A program made the position numbers and the translations under genes. A stretch of DNA of 64,000 bases from Neoroseomonas oryzicola (GTDB taxonomy: Bacteria > Pseudomonadota > Alphaproteobacteria > Acetobacterales > Acetobacteraceae): contig NZ_JAAVUP010000004.1 in assembly GCF_012163135.1 (NCBI RefSeq), forward strand, positions 310,001 to 374,000. Direction: 5' to 3'. The notes below the pieces were generated by a model. That model was not told where the DNA came from. It did no database searches and worked only from the letters and a program-made list of their open reading frames with translations. Each line of letters starts with the position of its first letter. The first letter of the stretch is position 1. Shown here in pieces: positions 47,161 through 58,500 of the stretch.

Positions 47161-48024
47161 ATGACCGCCCCCGAACGCATGCGCGCCCTGCTGGCGCGGC
47201 CCGACTTCGTCGTCATGCCTGCCGTCTGGGATGGGCTGACGGCCAAGATGACGGCCGCGGCCGGCTTCCAGACCGCCTTCCTGTCGGGGTCCTGCGTGGC
47301 GGCGAGCCGCCTCGGCGGTCCGGACCTCGACCTCGTGACCTTCGCGGAGATGTTCGACAGCTTCAACATGGTGCATGGCGCCGCGCCGGACCTGCTGGTG
47401 CTGGCCGATGGCGACCATGGCTACGGCAATCCGATGAACGTGCAGCGCACCGTCCGCGCCTATGGCCGCGCCGGTGCCGCCGCCATCCTCATCGAGGACA
47501 AGATCACCCCGCGCGCCCTGACCGCCGCCGGCAAGCCCTGCCTGCCGCGGGAGGAAGCGCGCATGAAGGTCCGGGCCGCGGTCGAGGCCGCGAAGGAGTC
47601 CGGCATCCTCGTCCTCGCGCGGACCGATTGCCGCCCGACCGCCGGCATCGACGAGGCGGTGGCCCGCATCGAGATGTTCGTCGAGGAAGGGGCCGACATC
47701 CTCTTCCTAGACAGCCCCGCAGATGACGAGGAGATCCGCCGCGCCGTCGCGGCCGCCAAGGGGCGCCCGTCCTTCGCGGTGCTCTCGCCCGGCGCCCCGC
47801 GCGCCACGCCGGACCGCAAGCGGGCGGCGGAGCTCGGCTTCAAGATCGGCACCTATCCGACCGGGCTGCTCTCCCCGGTCGCGGCCGGCATCAAGGCCGG
47901 GCTCGCCGCGCTGAACGCGGGGGAGGCGGAATCGCCCATGGCCCTGCCGCCCCCGGAACTGCGCACGCTGCTCGGCTACGGGGATTACGACGCACAGGCC
48001 AGGCGCTTCATTCCTCAGGGCTGA
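47161..48024 (+). CDS. Isocitrate lyase/PEP mutase family protein
   Basis: This 287-residue TIM-barrel enzyme starts MTAPERMRALLARPDFVVMP. Family features are AVWDGLTAKMTAAAGFQTAF, the Mg-binding acidic residues in LLVLADGDHGYGNPMNVQRT, IEDKITPR and ILVLARTDCRPTAGIDEAVA. It could be an oxaloacetate decarboxylase, methylisocitrate lyase-like or carboxyphosphonate mutase-like enzyme. It lacks the KKCGH motif of isocitrate lyase. A terminator follows. Confidence 0.88.
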   Translation: MTAPERMRALLARPDFVVMPAVWDGLTAKMTAAAGFQTAFLSGSCVAASRLGGPDLDLVTFAEMFDSFNMVHGAAPDLLVLADGDHGYGNPMNVQRTVRAYGRAGAAAILIEDKITPRALTAAGKPCLPREEARMKVRAAVEAAKESGILVLARTDCRPTAGIDEAVARIEMFVEEGADILFLDSPADDEEIRRAVAAAKGRPSFAVLSPGAPRATPDRKRAAELGFKIGTYPTGLLSPVAAGIKAGLAALNAGEAESPMALPPPELRTLLGYGDYDAQARRFIPQG

Positions 48025-48031
48025 CGAAGGC

Positions 48032-48061
48032 AGGCCGGCGACGACCATCGCCGGCCTTTTC
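48032..48061 (+). terminator. Intrinsic terminator before the glycogen operon
   Basis: AGGCCGGCGA and TCGCCGGCCT form a perfect 10-bp stem with a 6-nt loop followed by TTT. It lies 7 bp after the stop of the PEP mutase-family gene and insulates the glg operon. Confidence 0.85.
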
Positions 48062-48076
48062 TCGCACCTGCACAAC

Positions 48077-50578
48077 ATGGTCTGGTATCAGGATGGATCG
48101 ACCCTCCGGAGACCAGCCCTGAACACCTCCGTTGCCGCCGCCGCCCCCGCCACCGCCGAGGTCTCGGCGTTGCGCGACCTGATCCTGCGCAAGCTGACCT
48201 ATACCCTCGGCAAGGCTGCCTCCGAGGCGCGCGATCGCGACTGGTTCATGGCGACCGCGCTCGCCGTGCGCGACCATGTGGTGGACCGCTTCCTCGCCCA
48301 GATGCGCGATCGCCCCGCCGCCTCGGGCAAGACGGTCTACTACCTGTCGCTCGAGTTCCTGATCGGGCGGCTGTTGCGGGAGAACATCTCGAATCTCGGC
48401 CTGACCGAGGAATTGCGCGCCGCGCTCGCCGAACTCGGCGTCACGCTGGACCAGGCGCGTCTTGCCGAACCCGATGCGGCGCTCGGCAATGGCGGCCTCG
48501 GGCGGCTCGCGGCCTGCTTCCTCGAGAGCATGTCGAGCCTCGGCATCCCCGCCTTCGGCTACGGCATCCGCTACGATCACGGGCTGTTCCGCCAGATCAT
48601 CCGCGAGGGCTGGCAGCAGGAATACCCCGAGGACTGGCTGACGTTCGGCAACCCCTGGGAATTCGCCCGTCCCGAGATCCGCCACCGCATCGGCTTCGGC
48701 GGGGAGGTGGCGACCGAGAACGGGCATGACGGCGAACCGCGCCATCGTTGGCATCCCGGCGAGACGGTCGACGCCGTCGCCTACGACACGCCGGTGGTCG
48801 GCTGGCGCGGGAAGCAGGTGAACCATCTGCGCCTGTGGCGCGCCCGCGCGCCGGATCCGATGCGCCTCGATGCCTTCAACCGCGGCGACCATCTCGGCGC
48901 GCTGGCCGAGCAGGTGCGCGCGGAGGCGATCTCCAAGGTCCTGTATCCGTCGGACGACAGCCCGGCGGGGCAGGAACTTCGGCTGCGCCAGGAATACTTC
49001 TTCACCTCGGCCGCGCTGCAGGACCTGCTGCGGCGGCACCTGCGCGCGGAGCCCTCGGTCGCGAACCTCGCCGACCACGTCGCGATCCAGCTGAACGATA
49101 CGCATCCCGCGATCGCCGTCGCGGAACTGATGCGCCTTCTCGTCGACGAGCACGAGCTGCCCTGGGCGGAAGCCTGGCGCATCACCTGCGCCGCACTCTC
49201 CTACACCAACCACACCCTGCTGCCCGAGGCGCTGGAGACCTGGCCGGTGCCGCTGATGGAGCGGCTGCTGCCGCGCCACATGCAGATCATCTACCGCATC
49301 AATGCCGAGCACCTCGATGCCGTGCGCGCGGCGCATCCGGGCGACGACCGGCTGCTCGCCTCGGTCTCCCTGATCGGGGAGGACCACGGGCGGCGCGTGC
49401 GCATGGGGCAGCTCGCCTTTGTCGGCTCGCACAAGGTCAACGGCGTCTCGGCCCTGCATACGGACCTGATGCGCCAGACGGTGTTCCACGACCTGAACGG
49501 CCTTTTCCCCGGGCGGATCGTGAACAAGACCAATGGCGTGTCCTTCCGCCGCTGGCTGATGCAGTGCAATCCCGGGCTGACGGCGCTACTGGTCGACGCT
49601 CTGGGGCCGCGCGTGCTGGACGCGCCCGAGGCGCTGGCGGAACTCCGCGCGCTGGCCGGCGATGCCGTGTTCCAGGGCCGCTTCGCCGCGGTGAAGCGGG
49701 CGAACAAGGAAGCGCTCGCGCTGCGCATCCGGGAACAGATCGGCGTGCGCGTCGATCCCGGCGCGCTGTTCGACGTGCAGATCAAGCGCATCCACGAATA
49801 CAAGCGGCAACTGCTCAACGTGCTGCAGACGGTCGCACTTTACGAGGCGATGCGCGCCCAGCCGATGCGCGACTGGACGCCGGTGGTGAAGGTCTTCTCC
49901 GGCAAGGCGGCGCCCGGCTACCACCGCGCCAAGCTGATCATCAAGCTCGCCTGCGACGTCGCGCGGGTGGTCAACCGCGACCCCTCGGTGCGCGGGCTGC
50001 TCAAGGTTGCCTTCCTGCCCAACTACAACGTCTCCGCGGCCGAGGTGATCGTGCCGGCGGCCGACCTGTCGGAGCAGATCTCGACGGCCGGCATGGAGGC
50101 GTCGGGCACCGGCAACATGAAGCTTGCGCTGAACGGGGCGCTGACCATCGGCACCCTGGACGGCGCGACGGTCGAGATGGCGGAGCATATCGGGTGCGAG
50201 CACCTGTTTCTCTTCGGCCTCTCGGCCGCCGAGGTGGCCGAGCGGCGCGCCAATGGCTGGCGTGGCGAGACGGCGGTCGCGGCCTCGGACTGCCTCGGGG
50301 AAGTGCTCGATGCGATCGGCGGCGGGGTCTTCTCGCCGGACGACCACGGCCGCTACCGCCCGCTGGTCGACAGCCTGACGGCCGAGGACTGGTTCATGGT
50401 GGCCGCGGATTTCGACTCCTACCTCGCGGCGCAGACGCGCGCGGCGCTGCTCTATCGCGACCCGCAGGCCTGGCGGCGCGAGGCGGTGCTGAACACGGCG
50501 GGGATGGGCTGGTTCTCCTCGGACCGCTCCATCGCCGAATATGCGGGCGAGATCTGGAACGTGCCCGTCGCGCCATGA
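48077..50578 (+). CDS. glgP: Glycogen phosphorylase
   Basis: This 833-residue family 35 phosphorylase releases glucose-1-phosphate from glycogen. It has the N-terminal core KTVYYLSLEFLIGRLLRENI, the AALGNGGLGRLAACFLESM block and the pyridoxal phosphate site EASGTGNMKLALNGALTIGT, with Lys682. The first ATG at 48077 has no ribosome binding site, and homology starts about 25 residues later, so the true start may be downstream. Its stop overlaps glgB by 4 bp. Being first in the operon it couples degradation and synthesis genes. Confidence 0.95.
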   Translation: MVWYQDGSTLRRPALNTSVAAAAPATAEVSALRDLILRKLTYTLGKAASEARDRDWFMATALAVRDHVVDRFLAQMRDRPAASGKTVYYLSLEFLIGRLLRENISNLGLTEELRAALAELGVTLDQARLAEPDAALGNGGLGRLAACFLESMSSLGIPAFGYGIRYDHGLFRQIIREGWQQEYPEDWLTFGNPWEFARPEIRHRIGFGGEVATENGHDGEPRHRWHPGETVDAVAYDTPVVGWRGKQVNHLRLWRARAPDPMRLDAFNRGDHLGALAEQVRAEAISKVLYPSDDSPAGQELRLRQEYFFTSAALQDLLRRHLRAEPSVANLADHVAIQLNDTHPAIAVAELMRLLVDEHELPWAEAWRITCAALSYTNHTLLPEALETWPVPLMERLLPRHMQIIYRINAEHLDAVRAAHPGDDRLLASVSLIGEDHGRRVRMGQLAFVGSHKVNGVSALHTDLMRQTVFHDLNGLFPGRIVNKTNGVSFRRWLMQCNPGLTALLVDALGPRVLDAPEALAELRALAGDAVFQGRFAAVKRANKEALALRIREQIGVRVDPGALFDVQIKRIHEYKRQLLNVLQTVALYEAMRAQPMRDWTPVVKVFSGKAAPGYHRAKLIIKLACDVARVVNRDPSVRGLLKVAFLPNYNVSAAEVIVPAADLSEQISTAGMEASGTGNMKLALNGALTIGTLDGATVEMAEHIGCEHLFLFGLSAAEVAERRANGWRGETAVAASDCLGEVLDAIGGGVFSPDDHGRYRPLVDSLTAEDWFMVAADFDSYLAAQTRAALLYRDPQAWRREAVLNTAGMGWFSSDRSIAEYAGEIWNVPVAP

Positions 50579-52782
50579 CCGGATGGCACGCCGGGGACGA
50601 GGCCATCGCCGCGATCCTCGCCGCGCGCCACGAGGATCCCTTCGCGCTGCTCGGGCCGCACGAGGTGGCTGGCGGCATTGTCATCCGCGCCTTCGTCCCG
50701 GGGGCCGACACGCTCACCGCGCTGGTGGGCGACGACGCCTGGCCGCTCGAGCGCCGCTCCGAGGCCGGTTTCTTCGAAGGCTTTCGGCCTGGTGCCGCGC
50801 GGCCCCGCGCCTATCGCCTGCGGGCGACCCGCGGCGACGATACCTGGGAGTTCCTCGATCCCTACGCCTTCGGCCCGACGCTGGGGCCGCTCGACGACCA
50901 TCTCCTGGTCGAGGGCACCCATGCGCGGCTCTTCGCCCGGCTCGGCGCGCATCCCTGCGACCATGAAGGCGCGGCGGGCGTGCGCTTCGCGGTCTGGGCG
51001 CCGGAGGCGCGGCGCGTCTCGGTCGTCGGCGACTTCAACGCCTGGGACGGGCGGCGCCACCCGATGCGCAAGCGCGTCGATTCCGGCTTGTGGGAGATCT
51101 TCCTCCCCGGCCTCGCCGAGGGCGTGCGCTACAAGTACGAGATCCTCGGCCGCGACGGCGCGGTCTGTCCGCTGAAGGCCGATCCCTTCGGCTTCGCGGC
51201 GGAACTGCGACCGGCGACGGCTTCGGTCGTCGCCCGCACCGATCGCCATGCCTGGGCCGACGCCGGATGGATGGCGCGGCGCGCCAAGGTCGACGCTCGC
51301 CGCGCGCCGATGACGATCTACGAGGTCCATGCCGGATCCTGGCGCCGCCATCCCGATGGCCGCTTCTACAGCTGGGACGAACTCGCGGACGCGTTGATCC
51401 CCTACGTCGCCGACCTCGGCTTCACCCATGTCGAGCTGATGCCCATCAGCGAGCATCCGCTCGATGCCTCCTGGGGCTACCAGCCGATCGGCCTCTATGC
51501 CGTCACGGCGCGGCACGGGCCGCCCGAGGGCCTGGCGCGGCTGATCGACCGAGCCCATGCGGCGGGGATCGGCGTCATCCTCGACTGGGTTCCGGCGCAT
51601 TTCCCGCTCGACGCGCCGGGCCTCGCGCGCTTCGACGGCGGGCCGCTCTACGAGCATCCCGACCCGCGGCGCGGCTTCCTGCCCGGCTGGGGAACCGCGG
51701 TGTTCGATTTCGGACGGAAGGAGGTCGCGGCCTTCCTCGCGGCGAACGCGCTGTTCTGGCTGAACCGCTACCACGCCGACGGGCTGCGCGTGGATGCCGT
51801 GTCGTCGATGCTCTACCTCGACTACGACCGCCCGCCGGACGGCTGGGCGCCCAACGAGGACGGCAGCAACGTCAACCGCGAGGCCGTCGCCTTCCTCCAG
51901 CACGTCAACGCGCTCATCGCGCGGGAGGCGCCGGGCGCGCTGACCTGCGCCGAGGAAGCTTCCGCCTGGCCCGGCATCACGGCGCCGCCGGGCGGCACCG
52001 GCCTCGGCTTCCGCTTCAAGTGGAACATGGGCTGGATGAACGACACGCTGCGCTACGTGGCGAAGGAGGCGGTGCACCGGCGCTGGCACCACGACCTCGT
52101 CACCTTCGGCCTGATGTATGCGTGGAACGAGGCCTTCATCCTGCCGCTCAGCCATGACGAGGTGGTGCACGGCAAGGGCACGCTGCTCGGCCGGCTGCCC
52201 GGCGACGACTGGCAGCGCTTCGCGACGCTGCGCTGCCTCTACGCGCATATGTGGGGGCATCCGGGCAAGAAGCTGCTGTTCATGGGCCAGGAGTTCGGCC
52301 CCTGGCGCGAATGGTCCGAGGAGCGCGAATGTGACTGGTGGCTGCTGCAGCACGCGCCGCATCGCGGCCTGCAGGACCTGGTGCGCGCGTTGAACCGGCT
52401 GCACCGCGACCGTCCCGCCCTGCATGCGCGCGACTGCGAACCCGAAGGCTTCCGCTGGATCGAGGCCGACGACGCGGGCAACTCCGTCTTCTCCTGGCTG
52501 CGCTTCGACGGCGCCGGCGGCCCGCCGGTCGCGGTGGTGACCAACTTCACCCCGCTGCCGCGCCAGGGCTACCGCATCGGCCTGCCGGTCGCGGGCGCCT
52601 GGCGCGTGGTGCTGAACACGGATGGCGGCGCCTATGGCGGCAGCGGCGCCGGCGCGGCAGGGGAGGTGGTCGCGACCGCCGACCCGCTGCACGGATTGCC
52701 CGCCTCGGCGGCGATCGACCTGCCGCCGCTCGGCGCGCTCTACCTCGAACCGGTTTCCTGGACCGCGCCCGGGGATGCATGA
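50575..52782 (+). CDS. glgB: 1,4-alpha-glucan branching enzyme
   Basis: This 735-residue GH13 enzyme starts MTGWHAGDEAIAAILAARHE. It contains an N-terminal branching-enzyme domain, a CBM48 domain (VSVVGDFNAWDGRRHPMRKR) and the catalytic barrel. Catalytic regions are ADGLRVDAVSSMLYLDY (nucleophile Asp), ALTCAEEASAWPG (acid Glu) and ILPLSHDEVVHGKGTLLG (transition-state Asp). It creates alpha-1,6 branches in glycogen. It is translationally coupled to glgP and is followed 15 bp later by glgC. Confidence 0.97.
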   Translation: MTGWHAGDEAIAAILAARHEDPFALLGPHEVAGGIVIRAFVPGADTLTALVGDDAWPLERRSEAGFFEGFRPGAARPRAYRLRATRGDDTWEFLDPYAFGPTLGPLDDHLLVEGTHARLFARLGAHPCDHEGAAGVRFAVWAPEARRVSVVGDFNAWDGRRHPMRKRVDSGLWEIFLPGLAEGVRYKYEILGRDGAVCPLKADPFGFAAELRPATASVVARTDRHAWADAGWMARRAKVDARRAPMTIYEVHAGSWRRHPDGRFYSWDELADALIPYVADLGFTHVELMPISEHPLDASWGYQPIGLYAVTARHGPPEGLARLIDRAHAAGIGVILDWVPAHFPLDAPGLARFDGGPLYEHPDPRRGFLPGWGTAVFDFGRKEVAAFLAANALFWLNRYHADGLRVDAVSSMLYLDYDRPPDGWAPNEDGSNVNREAVAFLQHVNALIAREAPGALTCAEEASAWPGITAPPGGTGLGFRFKWNMGWMNDTLRYVAKEAVHRRWHHDLVTFGLMYAWNEAFILPLSHDEVVHGKGTLLGRLPGDDWQRFATLRCLYAHMWGHPGKKLLFMGQEFGPWREWSEERECDWWLLQHAPHRGLQDLVRALNRLHRDRPALHARDCEPEGFRWIEADDAGNSVFSWLRFDGAGGPPVAVVTNFTPLPRQGYRIGLPVAGAWRVVLNTDGGAYGGSGAGAAGEVVATADPLHGLPASAAIDLPPLGALYLEPVSWTAPGDA

Positions 52783-52797
52783 TGCGGACAACACACA

Positions 52798-54081
52798 ATG
52801 GGGGTTCGCGTGATGCCGGATGACCGCCCGACCGTAGGCCCGCCCTATGCGCGCCATGCCATGGCCTATGTCCTCGCCGGTGGGCGCGGGTCGCGGCTGC
52901 TGGAACTGACCGACCGTCGCGCCAAGCCGGCGGTCTATTTCGGCGGCAAGTCGCGCATCATCGACTTCGCGCTGTCCAATGCGCTGAATTCCGGCATCCG
53001 CCGCATCGCGGTCGCGACGCAGTACAAGGCGCACAGCCTGATCCGCCACCTGCAGCGCGGCTGGAACTTCCTGCGGCCCGAACGCAACGAGACCTTCGAT
53101 ATCCTGCCCGCCAGCCAGCGCGTCGACGAACGCTCCTGGTATCTCGGCACGGCGGATGCGGTGTTCCAGAACCTCGACATCATCGAGGACTATGCGCCGC
53201 GCTTCATGGTCATCCTCGCGGGCGACCACGTCTACAAGATGGACTACGAGAAGATGCTCGCCCAGCATGTCGAGACGGGCGCCGACGTCACCGTTGGCTG
53301 CATCACTGTCCCGCGTGCCGAGGCGTCCGGCTTCGGCGTCATGCACATCGACGCGGCGGACCGCATCACGGCCTTCGTCGAGAAGCCGGCCGACCCGCCG
53401 CCGATCCCCGGGCAGCCCGATCATTCGCTCGCCTCGATGGGCATCTATGTCTTCGACCTGAAGTTCCTCGCCGACCAGCTGCGCCGCGACCATGAGGATG
53501 CGGACTCGACGCATGATTTCGGCAAGGACCTGATCCCCTGGATCGTGCAGCACGGCCGCGCCTTCGCGCATCGCTTCGAACGGTCCTGCGTGCGATCGGG
53601 TGCGGAGGCCGCGCCCTATTGGCGCGACGTCGGCACCGTCGACGCCTATTGGCAGGCCAATATCGACCTGACCGAGATCGTGCCCGAGCTCGACCTCTAC
53701 GACCGCGAATGGCCGATCTGGACGCATGCGGAGGTCACGCCGCCGGCGAAGTTCGTCCATGACGAGGACGGACGGCGCGGCGAGGCGGTCTCCTCCCTCG
53801 TCTCCGGCGGGTGCATCGTCTCGGGGGCGCGGGTGCGGCATTCGCTGCTCTCGACCGGGACGCACCTGCATTCCTACGCCGCGCTGCACGGCGCGGTGGT
53901 GCTGCCCAATGTCAGCGTCGGCCGCGGCGCGCGGCTGATGAACGTGATCGTGGATCGCGGCGTGGCGATCCCCGACGGGCTGGTGGTGGGCGAGGATCCG
54001 GTCGACGACGCCGCGCGCTTCCGCCGCACCGAATCCGGCATCTGCCTGATCACCCAGGCGATGATCGACAGGCTCGCCTGA
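52798..54081 (+). CDS. glgC: Glucose-1-phosphate adenylyltransferase
   Basis: This 427-residue enzyme makes ADP-glucose, the committed step of glycogen synthesis. It has the nucleotidyltransferase loop [20 protein letters not shown], the [20 protein letters not shown] motif, the [16 protein letters not shown] segment and a C-terminal left-handed beta-helix ([20 protein letters not shown]). Residues for allosteric control are in the usual places. ATG 52813 ([10 protein letters not shown]) is an equally plausible start. Confidence 0.97.
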   Translation: MGVRVMPDDRPTVGPPYARHAMAYVLAGGRGSRLLELTDRRAKPAVYFGGKSRIIDFALSNALNSGIRRIAVATQYKAHSLIRHLQRGWNFLRPERNETFDILPASQRVDERSWYLGTADAVFQNLDIIEDYAPRFMVILAGDHVYKMDYEKMLAQHVETGADVTVGCITVPRAEASGFGVMHIDAADRITAFVEKPADPPPIPGQPDHSLASMGIYVFDLKFLADQLRRDHEDADSTHDFGKDLIPWIVQHGRAFAHRFERSCVRSGAEAAPYWRDVGTVDAYWQANIDLTEIVPELDLYDREWPIWTHAEVTPPAKFVHDEDGRRGEAVSSLVSGGCIVSGARVRHSLLSTGTHLHSYAALHGAVVLPNVSVGRGARLMNVIVDRGVAIPDGLVVGEDPVDDAARFRRTESGICLITQAMIDRLA

Positions 54082-54084
54082 CCC

Positions 54085-55521
54085 ATGGGTTTCGAGGTCC
54101 TGGCCGTCACCTCCGAGGCCTATCCGCTCATCAAGACCGGCGGGCTGGCGGACGCCGCCGGCGCGCTGCCCGCGGCGCTGGCGCAGGAGGACGTGTCGGT
54201 CCGCACCATGCTGCCGGGCTATCGCGCGGTGATGAGCGCGCTTGCGAAGCCGCGCGTGGTGCTCGACCTGCCGCGGCATTTCGGCGGTGCAGCACGGGTG
54301 CTCGCGGCGCGCGAGGCGGGGCTCGACCTGCTGGTGCTCGATGCGCCGCACCTGTTCGACCGGCCGGGCGGTCCCTATGTCGCGCCGGGCGGCGGGGAAT
54401 GGGGCGACAACGCCATCCGCTTCGCCGCCTTCGCCAGCGCCGCCGCGCTTGCCGCGCAGCATGTCGGCGTCTCGGCGGTGCATGCGCATGACTGGCAGGC
54501 GGGGCTGGTGCCGGCCTATCTGCGCTTCGCGCCGAAGCGCATCCCCTGCCTCTTCACCATCCACAACATGGCATTCCAGGGGAAGTTCCCGGCGAGCGTC
54601 TTCCCCACGCTCGGCCTGCCGCCGCAGGCCTTCGCGCGAGAAGGCCTCGAATACTACGGCGCGGTCGGCTTCCTGAAGGCGGGGCTATGGTTCGCGGACG
54701 CGATCAACACGGTCTCGCCGTCCTATGCCGAGGAGATCCTGACGCCGGAAGGCGGCATGGGCCTCGACGGTCTGCTGCGCGGACGCGCGGGCGACCTGCA
54801 CGGCATCCTCAACGGGCTCGACGTGGTGGATTGGAACCCTGAGACGGATCGCCACCTCGCCGCACGCTTCTCCGCGGCTGACACGGCGCCGCGCGCGATG
54901 AACAAGGCCGCGGTGCAGAAGGCCTTCGGACTGGCCGTGGATCCGGACGTGCCGCTGTTCGCCTTCATCGGGCGGCTCGCCTGGCAGAAGGGCGCGGACC
55001 TATTGCTCGAGGCCGCGCGCGTCCTGATGGACGGCGGTGCGCAGCTCGCGCTGATCGGATCGGGCGATGCGGCGCTGGAACAAGCCTGCAACGCCTTCGC
55101 CGCGGCACATCCGGGTCGTGCCGGCGTCTTCATCGGCTTCGACGAGGGCCGTGCGCGGCAGGTCTATGGCGGTGCGGATGCGATGGTCGTGCCGTCGCGC
55201 TTCGAACCCTGCGGGCTCGTCCAACTCTCGGCGCTGCGCTACGGGGCGCCGCCGGTCGTCGCGCGGACCGGTGGGCTGGCGGACACCATCATCGACGCCA
55301 GCCCGATGGCGCTTGCCGCGGGATGCGCGACGGGCGTGCAGGTGGCGCCGGGGCGCGCGGATGCGCTCGCCGCCGGGCTGCGGCGCGCCTTGGCCCTGTT
55401 CCGCGATGCGCCGACCTGGCGCGCGATACGGGCGCGCGGCATGGCGACCGACGTGTCCTGGGGGCCGTCGGCGAAGCGCTACGCCGCGCTGCTGAAGGGG
55501 ATCGCCGCGCGGCATGGATGA
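54085..55521 (+). CDS. glgA: Glycogen synthase (ADP-glucose)
   Basis: This 478-residue GT5 glycosyltransferase begins MGFEVLAVTSEAYPLIKTGG; the KTGGLADAAGALPAAL loop binds ADP-glucose. It has VHAHDWQAGLVPAYLRFAP, FTIHNMAFQGKFPASVFP and the C-terminal lobe with FIGRLAWQKGADLLLEAARV and VPSRFEPCGLVQLSALRYGA. It extends alpha-1,4 glucan chains. It starts 3 bp after glgC and overlaps the next gene by 8 bp. Confidence 0.97.
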   Translation: MGFEVLAVTSEAYPLIKTGGLADAAGALPAALAQEDVSVRTMLPGYRAVMSALAKPRVVLDLPRHFGGAARVLAAREAGLDLLVLDAPHLFDRPGGPYVAPGGGEWGDNAIRFAAFASAAALAAQHVGVSAVHAHDWQAGLVPAYLRFAPKRIPCLFTIHNMAFQGKFPASVFPTLGLPPQAFAREGLEYYGAVGFLKAGLWFADAINTVSPSYAEEILTPEGGMGLDGLLRGRAGDLHGILNGLDVVDWNPETDRHLAARFSAADTAPRAMNKAAVQKAFGLAVDPDVPLFAFIGRLAWQKGADLLLEAARVLMDGGAQLALIGSGDAALEQACNAFAAAHPGRAGVFIGFDEGRARQVYGGADAMVVPSRFEPCGLVQLSALRYGAPPVVARTGGLADTIIDASPMALAAGCATGVQVAPGRADALAAGLRRALALFRDAPTWRAIRARGMATDVSWGPSAKRYAALLKGIAARHG

Positions 55522-58500
55522 GGGGGCGCCGACGCCGCTCGGCGTCCACCTCGTCGAGGGCGGGGCGAATATCGCCATCCCCGCGCCCGGCGCGACGGCG
55601 ATCGATCTCTGCCTGTTCGACGCGGCGGGAGAACGCGAGACAGCGCGCTGGCGCCTGCCCGGCCGCACCGGCGACGTCTTCCACGGCTTCGCGCCGGCCC
55701 TGACGGAGGGCGCGCGCTACGGCCTGCGCGCGCTTGGCCCGACGGAACAGCACTTCGACCCTGCGAAGCTGCTGCTCGACCCCTGGGCGCGCGCCATCGA
55801 CCGGCCCTTCGCCCTCGCGCCCGCCATGTTCGAACCTGGCGCCGACACCGCCGCAGCCATGCCGAAGGCCGTGCTGGCCGCGATGCTGCCGCCCGTCGCG
55901 CCGCCGCGAATCACGGGCGGGCGCGTCGTCTACGAACTGCATGTCCGCGGCTCCACCCGCACCCATCCCGCGATCCCCGAAGCGATCCGCGGCACCTTTG
56001 CAGGCCTCGCGCATCCGGCGGCGATTGCGCATCTGCGGCGCCTCGGCATCACGCATGTCGAGCTCATGCCCTGCGCGGCCTGGGTGGATGAGCGCCACCT
56101 GCCGCCGCTCGGGCTCACCAACTACTGGGGCTACAACACGGTCGGCTGGCTGGCGCCCGATCCGCGCCTCGCGCCCGGTGGCATGGCAGACGTCCGCGCC
56201 GCCGTCGCCGCCCTGGCCGAGGCCGGGATCGGCACCATCCTCGACATCGTCCTGAACCATTCGGGGGAGGGCGACGAGCACGGGCCGACGCTCTCGCTGC
56301 GCGGCCTTGGCGATGCCGCCTGGTATCGCACCCGGCCCGGCGCACCCGGGCGCTACGCGAACGAGACCGGCTGCGGCAACAGCCTCGCCCTCGATCATCC
56401 CTGGCCCTTGCGGCTCGCCATGGATGCGATGCGGCACTGGGTGTCGCAGGCGGGCCTGGCGGGGTTGCGGCTCGACCTCGCGACGACGCTGGGGCGGCGG
56501 GCGGGAGGCTTCGATCCGCTGGCACCGCTGCTGCAGGCGATGCGCCAGGACCCGCTGCTCGCGGATCGTTGGATCATCGCCGAGCCCTGGGATGTCGGGC
56601 ATGGCGGCTATCGCCTCGGCGCCTTTCCGCCGGGCTGGGGCGAGTGGAACGACCGCTTCCGCGACGAGACGCGCCGCTTCTGGCGCGGCGATGCCGGCAG
56701 CCTCGGCGGCTTCGCGACGCGCTTCGCGGGATCGCGCGACGTCTTCGGCACGCGCCCCGCGACCGAGAGCGTGAACTTCGTCACGTCACATGACGGCTTC
56801 ACGCTGGCCGACCTCGTCAGCCACGCGCGGAAGCACAATGCGGCGAATGGCGAGGGCAACCGCGACGGCGCGGGCGAGAACCTGTCCTGGAATAACGGCG
56901 TCGAAGGTGCGACCGACGATCCTGCCATCCTCGCGCGGCGAAAGGCGGATGTGCGGGCGCTGCTGGCGACGCTGCTCGCCGCGCGCGGCACGCCGATGCT
57001 CTCCATGGGCGACGAGGCCGGGCGCAGCCAGCAGGGCAACAACAACGCCTGGTGCCAGGACGATGCGCTGTCCTGGTTCGACTGGACCGCCGCCGATGAC
57101 GCGCTCGTCGAGTTCACGGCACGTCTCGTCGCCGCGCGCCGCCGGCATCCCGCACTCGCCTCCGCGGCGCCGCTGACCGGCGCGGTCGATGCGGGCAGTG
57201 ACGCCGATGTGCGCTGGCTGCGCCTCGATGGCGGGCCGATGACTGACGGTGACTGGATGCATCCGGGCGCGCGCAGCGTCGTGGCATTGTTCCATGCCGC
57301 GGGCGATCGCGTATTGGTCGTGCTGCACGGCGACCAGACCGAGGCGACGCTGCACCTGCCGCCGCCACGCGCGGGGCATTGCTGGACGCTGATCGCCGAC
57401 AGCGCCGATCCGGCGCGGGAGGGCGAGGTCCGCGGTCCGCTGCCGCTCGCGCCGCGGTCCGTCGCCTGGTGCGCGGAAGCACCTTCCGCGCCGCGAGCCG
57501 CCACCGCCCCCGATACGGCGCTGCTGGCCGAACTCGCCGCAGCCGCCGGGATCGCGACGGCCTGGCACGACATCGCCGGCACGCGCCATGCGGTGCCCGA
57601 GGGCACGCTGCGCGCGCTGCTCGGCGCGCTCGACCTGCCAGCGGAAACCGCGATCCAGGCGCGCGACAGCCTCGCCCGCCGCCGAGCCACCCGGCGCGCG
57701 ACGGCGCCCACCATCGGCCATTGCGCACCGCCCCCGGAAGGCCGCCGCTTCGGCGTCGTCGCGCAGACCTTCGCGCTGCGCCATGCGGCGGACCAGGGGA
57801 TCGGCGACTATGGCGCGCTCGCGCGCCTCGCCGCCGCGGCGGGTGTGCGCGGCGCGGCGCTGATCGGCCTCAGCCCGCCCCACGCGCTGATGCCGGTCGA
57901 GCGCGAGCGCGCCAGCCCCTACCAACCCTCTGACCGGCGCTTCCTCGAACCCGTGCTGCTCGACGTCACGGCGCTGCCCGATGTCGGCGGCGCGCCCGCC
58001 GTGCGCGCGGCGCTTGCCGCGGCCGAACCCGTCTTCGCGGCGCTGCGTGGCGGCGCGCTGGTCGACTATCCCTCCGTCTGGACGGCGAAGCGCGGCGTGC
58101 TCGAGGCCGCCTTCCGCGCGCTGCCGGCCGATCATGCCGCCCTCCGCGCGCTGGACGATTCGGCGCTCGCGGATTTCTGCACCTTCGCCGCGCTCGCCGA
58201 CCGCCATGGACCGCGCGGTGCCTGGCCGTCCGGCCTTGCGCATCCGGCCGATCTCGCCGTTGCGCGCTTCCGCGCCGAACAGGCCGACGCCATCCGCTTC
58301 CACTCCGCGCTGCAATGGTTCTGCGACCGGCAACTCGCCGCGGCCGCTGCGGCCGGGCCTGGCCTCTATCGCGACCTCGCCGTCGGCGCCGCCCCGGACG
58401 GAGCTGAAACCTGGTCCCAGCCCGGGGCCTTCCTGGATGGTTTCTCGATCGGCGCGCCGCCCGATCCCTTCTCGGCCGAGGGCCAGGTCTGGGGCCTGCC

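Noticed and set aside
50452-54564. A 1370-codon open frame antisense to glgB, glgC and glgA
   Set aside because: It is a shadow frame typical of 70% GC DNA. The opposite strand encodes three unmistakable glycogen enzymes with catalytic motifs.
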